From NCBI GenBank assembly GCA_963930775.1, contig OZ005693.1:7006001-7070000 (forward strand): DNA of 64,000 nucleotides. Direction: 5' to 3'. Source of the DNA: Cliona cf. orientalis (taxonomy: Eukaryota; Porifera; Demospongiae; Clionaida; Clionaidae). A program made the position numbers and the translations under genes. The notes below the pieces were generated by a model. It did no database searches and had not been told where the DNA came from. It was given only the letters and a program-made list of their open reading frames with translations. Below, one piece after another: positions 45,701 through 54,700 of this stretch; position 1 is the first letter of the stretch, and the number at the start of each line of letters is the position of its first letter.

Positions 45701-48700
45701 TATTGCAGCTGGAAACCGGATCCATCGGCAGTAGCAATCGATGCCCTATCGATCTCATGGACAGATCATCATCCATACCTTTTCCCACCATTTTCACTCC
45801 TCAGCCGCTGCCTGGAGAAAATCAACAGAGAGAAGGTGGAGGCAGTGGTAATAGCTCCAGTGTGGAGCAACCAGGTATGGTACCCATTATTACTCCAGAG
45901 TCTACAGGATGCACCGATCCTGCTTCCCAACACAATGGACATCATACTGAACCCTCAGGGAGAGCCACACCCACTGGTTCAGGAGGGTCACCTCCCGCTA
46001 GCCGCATGGCCTGTATCAGGCAGAGTTATGGCTCAAAAGGCCTTTCAGACAGAGTTGTGTCCATCATGCAGAAGTCATGGAGAAAGTCAACAGAGTCGGC
46101 CTATTCCAGTGTTTGGAGACGGTGGAGTAGCTGGTGTGATCAACAACAAGTTGATCCAGTTTCAGCCCCTCTAAATATGGTGCTAGATTACCTTACAGAG
46201 CTATATGAAGAAGGAAAGCAGTACAGAACAATCAATACTGCCCGATCAGCAATTTCGATGACACATGATCCAGTGGATGGCTGGAAGGTGGGACAGCACC
46301 CACTAACTATTCGATTCCTGAAGGGAATTTTCAACAGTCGCCCCCCAGCCCCCAGATACACAACTACCTGGGATGTGGATAAGGTATTGGTTTGTATTCA
46401 TAATCTCCCAGAAAATAGTCAGCTGTCACTAACAACCCTAACACACAAATTAGCTATGCTAATGGCACTGACCAATGCTGACAGGTGTTCAGAGTTAGCG
46501 AGTCTGGACCTTACTTTCAGAGCATACTTGAGGGACGGGGTTAAGTTTGTCATACCGGGACTAACTAAAACGAGGAAATCTGGTCCACCTAAGGAAGTTT
46601 TCTACCCCTCTTATCCGGAGGATGTAAAGCTTTGCCCAGTCAAAACTCTGGAAGCTTACGAATTGAGAACAAAACCATTACGTTTATTGTCCAAAGAAGA
46701 CTCAAATCGTCTTTTTCTCTCAGTTCGTAAACCACATGCACCAGTGAAAGCTGCAACAATTGGACATTGGCTCCAGAAACTCATGGCACAGGCTGGAATT
46801 GACGTGTCTATTTTTTCAGCACACTCTACTAGAGGAGCCGCTACCTCGAAAGCCAAAAATGTGGGTGTATCAACAGCTGACATTTTGAAGACAGCTGATT
46901 GGAGTTCGGTGTCTACCTTTAGGCGATTTTACCAGAAGCCGATCAAGGGCAATGAGTTTGGCAGAAAAGTGTTAGAATGTTTGCAGACATAAATTCAGTA
47001 AGCTTTGAACGATACCACATTGTTAACTGACTATGTTGTTCGTAGGTATCCGGAACCTCCGAAGTACAATTACAGATTCCTCAAGGATTGGTACAATCTG
47101 ATGAGGAGGATGAATTGTATGAGGAGGTGGAGGATACCGAAGAACAACATAGTCAGTTCCCCACCCTTAATCTTAACCCAACCCACTGACTATTTGATCT
47201 TCGGTATCTACACCAATATTTTTTTTACAGATTGGAAGGGGACAACCAAAATGAAATTCTCAAATACTCTATTATACTAAGTTGGAAAAGTTATACTAAT
47301 CAGCTATTAGAGTATTATTGTGATTCAAGATATTTATAATTATTGATTATCAGAATAAACATATTGGTCTCATCACAGTCAAAAGGCGGGAGAAGGAAGG
47401 GTACATCAAGCTTTTATATCGGTGAATGAGGTCATTATTACGTAATCATTTATACTTTGAACTCTGCTGTCTGAGTGTAGGCATACAAGGCATATACCAC
47501 ATTGTTAACTGACTATGTTGTTCTTCGGTATCCTCCACCTCCTCATACAATTCATCCTCCTCATCAGATTGTACCAATCCTTGAGGAATCTGTAATTCTG
47601 TCAAATTTCACGTTTAGGCGTAGCTGTATACATTGATTTAAGACAGGTTATTAGAATATTATAATGTTATGACATTGTATGATTTGAAAGTGTTTCCACT
47701 CCGAACACTATATTACGGCTGGAGACTCGGAATTTCTGTGGAGGATTCATAATTAATTTGCGTTCTAGATCCCCTTGTGACGTAGTAGTACCAACTATTT
47801 GAGTTAGTACAGGCTCAAAACTTGTAAGGGTATTATCGTAGCCCACTTTGTCACTGATGAGAATCTTGGCAAATGTTGTGAGTGGACATTTAGTTAGTTT
47901 CAATAAGGCTTTACATTTAGTACATCTTCCAAGTTTGTCATCAAGGTTATCAACTTTGGAGTTGCACAGTTTGCATTTGGCAGATGATAGAATAGAGTTG
48001 ATTTCACCTTCAATGGTACACCCACCAGCAGCACCAGTTGGAAACAATGTGGGGAAGGCACATGACCAGAGCACAAAATAACAGCCGGCCATCGGCCATT
48101 TTCTGTGCATTTCAACCAGATGGCCGCTCAAGCTACTTCTTGGTCGGTCATAGTATCCAGGCAAAAGTTTCCAAAGCTATACAACTACCTGTATGGTTTG
48201 GATAGAAACATCTACTCTCATTTATACAGTATACTAGAATTTTATCTTACTTTCTATATCAAAAAACAAGCAAACGAGCTCCTTTGCAGTTGTTCTTGCT
48301 GTTCCTTCGATTTCTCAGTAGCCAAACACAATAAGTCAAAGTGCAATTGTTGTGCAAAATGTCCACGTGTGCCTGTGGTTAAACTAATTGACCTTGTTTG
48401 TGGCTTCCTAGTACAGCCCACTAGCACTTGTACTCCCAGTTGTAGAGTAGAGATAGCTGGACTCAGTGGCATGTCCTAGCAAATGGAGCAAATGACCAAC
48501 CAACTTGGGAATTGATTGGCCATCGTGGCCACCCATTTTGAAAACCTTATTTTGTCCTCTGCATGACATATATCCTTCGGTGTTGAACTCATTGATGGGA
48601 GTTGAACTACTGGGAGGCCATGAAACTGTGGGTGGAGCTACAGGTCGCTGATGAGATTGCCGTTGCTGCACAGACTGTCTAACTGTCTCTTGCTCTGTCA

Positions 48701-51700
48701 TTCGCTGAGTAGTGCTGGGGACAAAGGAACCAGAATGGCGGGTGTCATATTATGGGTCTTCATCTTCATGCTGTGTCTCTGTTTCATCTTCCATGGAGTC
48801 AAGGGATACAGAGTGTAGGCCACTTAGATCTCCATCCTCTGATAGAATTTCCAAGGCTTCTGGGTGGATGCAAACATTGGGATAGTACTTGTTACTTGCA
48901 ACCTACCATTGAAGTGCATGAAGGACTACAGCTCTCCCAACACGAAAATCACGATGCGAGTTGGAAGCTCTTCTTTTCTAATGATGATGACATCTAGCTC
49001 ACTGGGTAGTCGTGGTAAGGAATTGGCGAAGAAGGCTACATCCTGTGGCAGGTTGATGACGTGTCCACTGTATGCATACTGTCCATGAGGTAGAGGAGTA
49101 TAACTTTGGTGTATGTTTGTCTTGATAACGTCGCATACACTTGGTGGTTGGAGAATGAAGCTGAATACCAGGGAAAGATTCTGAACATGTCGAACACTTT
49201 GGAGAATTCAGAGTGGCGAAATACTCATGAAATCTTCTCATCTTCATTTGTACAGAGCATTGGTTGTCCTCTGTTAGCACAAGGTTCCCTTTCTTTCTTC
49301 AGCTGACTCAGCAGCCAGTCTTTCACTCTGGTTAATCCTTATTTGCTGTAGCCTAGCTTCTCTCTCTCCAGCTGACTCAGCAGCTAGTCTTATCTTGCAT
49401 CCGCTGTAGCCTGGCCTCTCTTTCTTCAGTTGACTCAGCAGCCCGTCTTTCACTTTGGTTAATCCTCATTTGCTATAGCCTAGTTTCTCTCTCTCCAGCT
49501 GACTCGGCAGCTAGTCTATCTTGCATCTGCTGTAGCCTGGCCTCTCTTTCTTCAGTTGACTCAGCAGCCCGTCTTTCACTTTGGTTAATCCTCATTCGCT
49601 GTAGCCTAGCTTCCCTCCCCATAGCTGACTCAGCAGCTAGTCTCGCATTTGCTGTAGCCTGGCCTCTCTTTCTTCAGCTGACTCAACATTTAGCCTATCG
49701 CGTCTGCGTTGCAGACATGCTTGCCTTTGTTCTACTGTTTGAGCAGCTCGTCCAGCCCTGTCTCTGACTCGCCTCTTTGCCAATCTTTGTTCTCTTTGTT
49801 CGGCTGACTCCGAGGTGTGGCGAGCTCTATCTCGCTCTCACCTTCTCTGTTCAAAGCTTTTTTCTCTTTCATCTTCGGCTGATTCAGAGAATAATTGATT
49901 TTTGTTTTTTGATGAAGCCATGGGATTTAAAGAACGATTTTATTCACTCAAAAAACAGACTGTACTGTTTGCTTGTACACGTGTTTGCTGCAATCGCTTG
50001 CACTGTACTTGTAAATTTGCATTCACTAAATTAGAACAGCTTATATACGGCCTGTATAGCCCAGGCATGAGAATGCGTAGTAGAATATTTCACATTTATG
50101 TTCATAGAGCCATATAATTTCGCGTGACCGACGTACCGTAATATATTCTATATAATCTTATAGTTGTCTGTCCGTCAGTCCGTTACGGAAGGTCGGTAGA
50201 AGAGATTTGACCCCACGACACAAGTGGCTATATCTCTGGCCGTCGAGCATTACAAGCTAGAACAAGGCGATCTGTGAGAGTGCTAGCCTGGGCACTAGCT
50301 ACAGGCATGAACACTAGCTTCTTGGATGGACTGTACAAACTAAGAAATAAACTGGTACATACTTTTAGTAGCCTGCAGTTAGCCAAGCAACTTGATTCGT
50401 GAGAAGTCGTTGTCCTAGTGGTCATCATGGAGGTAGTAGATTCTGACTTTGGCTTCTTGCGCTCTCAAGTGTTGCGAGGGGAGCTACAAGCAAGTTAACG
50501 ACATTTTGGACAGTTAGCCATGTGCTCAAACAAGATGCCATAAAATTAATGCCCATGCTCTATAGAATGTTCCAGAACATAGGTAAAGGACGGTTTTAGC
50601 CACCTTTGAAAATATAAAGTTGCAATTACACTAGCACTCTGGTCTATGGCCCTGCAGTGGCACAGTATGTGTGCATGGCATGCTGGATAGAATGTTCTAG
50701 AACTGTACAGGTAAAGGATGATCTCAGCCGCTTGCTAAATTAAACTAGCAGTGGCTGGCCAGAGTAGTGGCACAGTGTTCAACTGAGACTTATTGAGTAC
50801 ATACACGTCTGCTACTACTTCGTGGATTCCTAACTGATGCCAAATAAACAACAATCAGGTGCAGCAGGGAGCAAGCAAAGCGAGCCCCCCTGCTTGTCCA
50901 ATATATATAGCGAACATTGAGGAACTGTTTATGTGGGGCTCGCTCAGGCTCGCCCCAATTAAACATAAAATAATTGTATACAAACTATCCTCTGTTAGCT
51001 ACATGTATGTGGGTTCCTCAATACCCAAAATAGAAGTATCGAGTAAATTAAGCAGGGGGCGAAGGGAGTGAGCCACCTGCTTCTATACAATAATCTTATA
51101 CTTGATATCGTAAGAAACTAGAGCTCTATAGAGCACATACCCCGTGCTCGCTGCAGTGTCAATAGCAGAGCATATCTGGCATCTATGGTCAGATAGCTCC
51201 GATGATATGAGCAGCCTGTTGACGATCTTTACCTTCATATTGTGCCAAGTTATCCGCATGAGCAGAGAGTACATAGTGGGTAGTGTCCATAGGCGTGGCC
51301 AACAAAACGCAGTATTTGTGACGCTCATGGGCCTTGCCAAACAATTCGAAGCATACTGAAGCCAGTTTTTCGGCGTTATTGACAGATACCTTGTATTTTG
51401 CAAGTCACTCAGATGCCTAGATATCCAGATCTGGCGATTTTTGTGGTAACCACAGACAACGACAGATAAAACCGATTATTTTACCCCTTGCGCATGCGCG
51501 CGGGGTAAAAATTTTGAGTATTTTGTTCACATTGTTTACAGCTGCAGTCTTTTATACACACATCATAACAGCATCTTCTACTTTCAATATTCTTTCCTAT
51601 CAAAATCAGAAAAAAGAATCTACAATCTTCATCAGGATTGATACAGTAGTTTATCATAACTTCTGATGTGCGCTTTTTTCCAAGGTCACCTCTCCCATCC

Positions 51701-54700
51701 AACAGTAAAATACACAACAACGCTCCATCCTGTCCTGCTCGCCCTGTTTCTTGGACATACATTTCTTCATCGTCTGGTACATCCCAGTGAATAATCTGAT
51801 AAACACTTTATCCCCATACCGAATGCTATAGTGGTGATGACACTCTGCAATGACGATGGAGAGGTAAATCTTTGAAGAATCATATCCTTTACTGATTGGT
51901 GGGTACAGTGGGTATACATACCTACTAGCGGCAAGCGAGCAAGATCGGGTGCTCCAGGTGGTTCTGTAAATTGTGTTCTAGCTTTTGTTTAAAAAAAATA
52001 AATTTTTGTCACTTTTTCATACCTACGACAAAAAAATGATGATCCTGTCCATCGCTGCCCGTTGACAAGATAAGTCTATCACCGAGTGGTTATTATGTGA
52101 ATAGTGGATTTTCAGAGACACAGTGCACTAGATTGTCTTTAATTGGAGGTATTGAAAAGATATCAGGCGTTTGCATATCTAATTTCCTGATGATGCTATA
52201 GCTGTTAAGCCATAACGTTCACATGTTCTGGGATGATACTTAGTATTTCACTGAGCCGTGAAAATTCATACCTAAAGCTTTCACCCCTGCACAATATACA
52301 TAATTATTATTGTAAATGTGTTGAATTGAAGAGGTAATAATCTGAGTGGACTAACCATTTTTGGACACAATGTGCCTCGTCTACAACAAAGCCAACAATA
52401 TTCCTTTGATAGTGATCTTTACACAGCATTCTTCTCCATTCAATGGCCAAGAATAGCGCTTCAGGACTGATGAAAACCAGCTGGTACTCCCCATGCGGAA
52501 CGTTCCTTCGCATTTCTTATCAGTGGATTCCTTATCACTTATGTACCCAGCAGATATTCCTTTCTCAGCAAACGCACTCGCTTGGTCTTTCCTTAATGCC
52601 ACCAACAGGGAAGCTATCATAACGATCGAGGTCTTTTCTTTTAGCTCATGCTTCAAATCGAAAACTGAGCGAAGCAGCACATAACACAGTGATTTGCCAT
52701 AGCCAGTTGGTAGTGACACAAAAACATCCCTCCAACGAAACCCTTCAGCACTCTCCTTTGCTCATGTTTCAGCATCGATTACCCGATACTACTTCCAGCA
52801 ACATCGATAATTCTATCAATGTCAGCCATAGCATGAAGAAAAAAACTGAAATCAGTGCGCATTATGTGCCTAAATTCACGCGCATGACATCAATACGAAA
52901 AGACTGGTCGCTCCAGAATCCTGGAGCGTGTACAACTTGATATACGCGAAGTTACTATACCCTCTTTCTCGCATGCAGAGATTGAAGGGTGTGGCTTGTG
53001 GGACTAGTTTAATACATGTGTCAACGTTCATGTCACTGATCCACAATGTGATCGCAATCTGCAATTTGCTGAATTAGAACAGCGTCCATATGGCCCGTGG
53101 CCCAGGAATGAAAATGAGCAATAGAATTTTTCATGCTTAGCCATATAGCTGAGCTGGACATATATTTTGCGTGACGGATGTACATGTACTACCACCATAC
53201 ATGCATAGCATGGCGTGTATTGACGAACCGTTTATGTGGGGCTCGCTCAGGCTTGCCCCAATTATTATATGTAGTTCATAACATCGATAATAATAGGTTG
53301 ATACCTTTCCCTGAAGGATGCTTTAGCATAATATTCACAACTACCGTAGATCGGGAAATTTTTACCGTTAAAAATTTTTCGCCAGTTGCTTAGGTGGCGA
53401 AAATTAAACGCGCGAAATATTTGAGTAATGTATGACGACCTATACCAAGTTCAGCCTGGCGGCGAAAATTAGACTACACGAAAAATTTACAAGTGAAATA
53501 TTTTACTGGCGAAAATATCCCGATCTACGGTATATTAAATTTGGATGCTGTTTATTACATATTGGCTCATAGGAAAGAGCTTGATTTTTCATCACTGCTG
53601 GATGCCAACAACATTATTTCTCTTTCAGATCCTGCAAGTTTGAGCATACTATACTTCTTGGTGATTATTTTTATCTGATTATGTACGACATTGTACAATA
53701 TCCATGATAGCCGAATAATGTCACAGAAATGAACATAGCCGTATTAGCACAACGCATGGATTGGAACTCTTGGCATCTGGCATCCACTGCATCTGTAAAA
53801 GCAATGAACCCAGTCTGGACTGCATGAGGTGGTTCCAATAACCCAGACCACCTGGTGTGTGCGTTGAAATAATTTGGACAAAAGAAGTATATTAGCTGGG
53901 GAAAAGTACAACCTAAAAAGCAGCTAAAGGCAGCTAACAGCAAAGCAGTTAAAATAGGCAGCAGTACATCCAGTTCTTTCTTCACCACTTACCTGAAGTT
54001 ATCACGTGCAGGGCTCAGGATATCCTCTGCATTCGGAGTGTGAGGCACAACCATGAACACGAGGATCGCCATGATGTTGCCACTCAAAGCAGAACTAGTA
54101 GTCAGTGTCACCAAGGACCCCAACATAGAAGGCATCCGTGAACTTTTGGCTCTGATAGAAGAACTAGTCAGCAATGACGAGGATCTCCTGGACTGCTTTG
54201 TTGAGAGCATAGTATTATATACAGAAAAGTAGGTAGGCAATTTTTAACCACAATCAGATGGATGAGTCAATGATTAGTATACTTCACCATTAGTTGAGGA
54301 AAATCATCAAACACAAAAGTAGCCTCTCCAATCAACACAACAGATGCAACTAATGACCACCTCTCAAGACAAGCCTATTATCCAGGACTGATGTATCCCT
54401 TGAATCTGTGAAAGTACTGAAGACCTTATTGACCAAACCCAGTGCTTTACGTTCTGCAAGGTACTCAAGAGTGTCATTGCTGTTGACCACCAGTGCTTTC
54501 TTCAGTTCTTGACAAGCTTTTGATAGATAATAGACAATAATCAGTTTACTTAAAGGAGACTAGTGTATAGGTTTAATGATAGTTGTTATAACTGAACTGA
54601 CCCATCATTTATCATAATAGGCTATCAAGCATGTTTTTTTAGTCTTAGCGTGTACTATGAGATATGCTCATAATTGCCTACAATTGGTATTCTTGTGATT

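Larger units (their letters stand above)
42080..47597 (+). mobile_element. Structurally complete DIRS retrotransposon
   Basis: 5518 bp. Inner inverted terminal repeats of 142 bp (42110-42251 and 47382-47523) look identical. The outer extensions differ between the ends. The internal complementary region at about 47018-47160 contains the complement of the left extension joined, over AATT, to the complement of the right extension, exactly the circle-junction template of DIRS elements. It carries a gag-like gene with two introns, an RT-RNase H-methyltransferase-like ORF and a tyrosine recombinase with all catalytic residues. There is no target duplication, as expected for DIRS. Identical repeats and open frames indicate a recent, possibly active insertion. 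It lies in POLR1G intron 3. Confidence 0.93.

Noticed and set aside
47005-47280. 91-codon plus frame downstream of the recombinase
   Set aside because: It is the DIRS internal complementary region, which is explained structurally.
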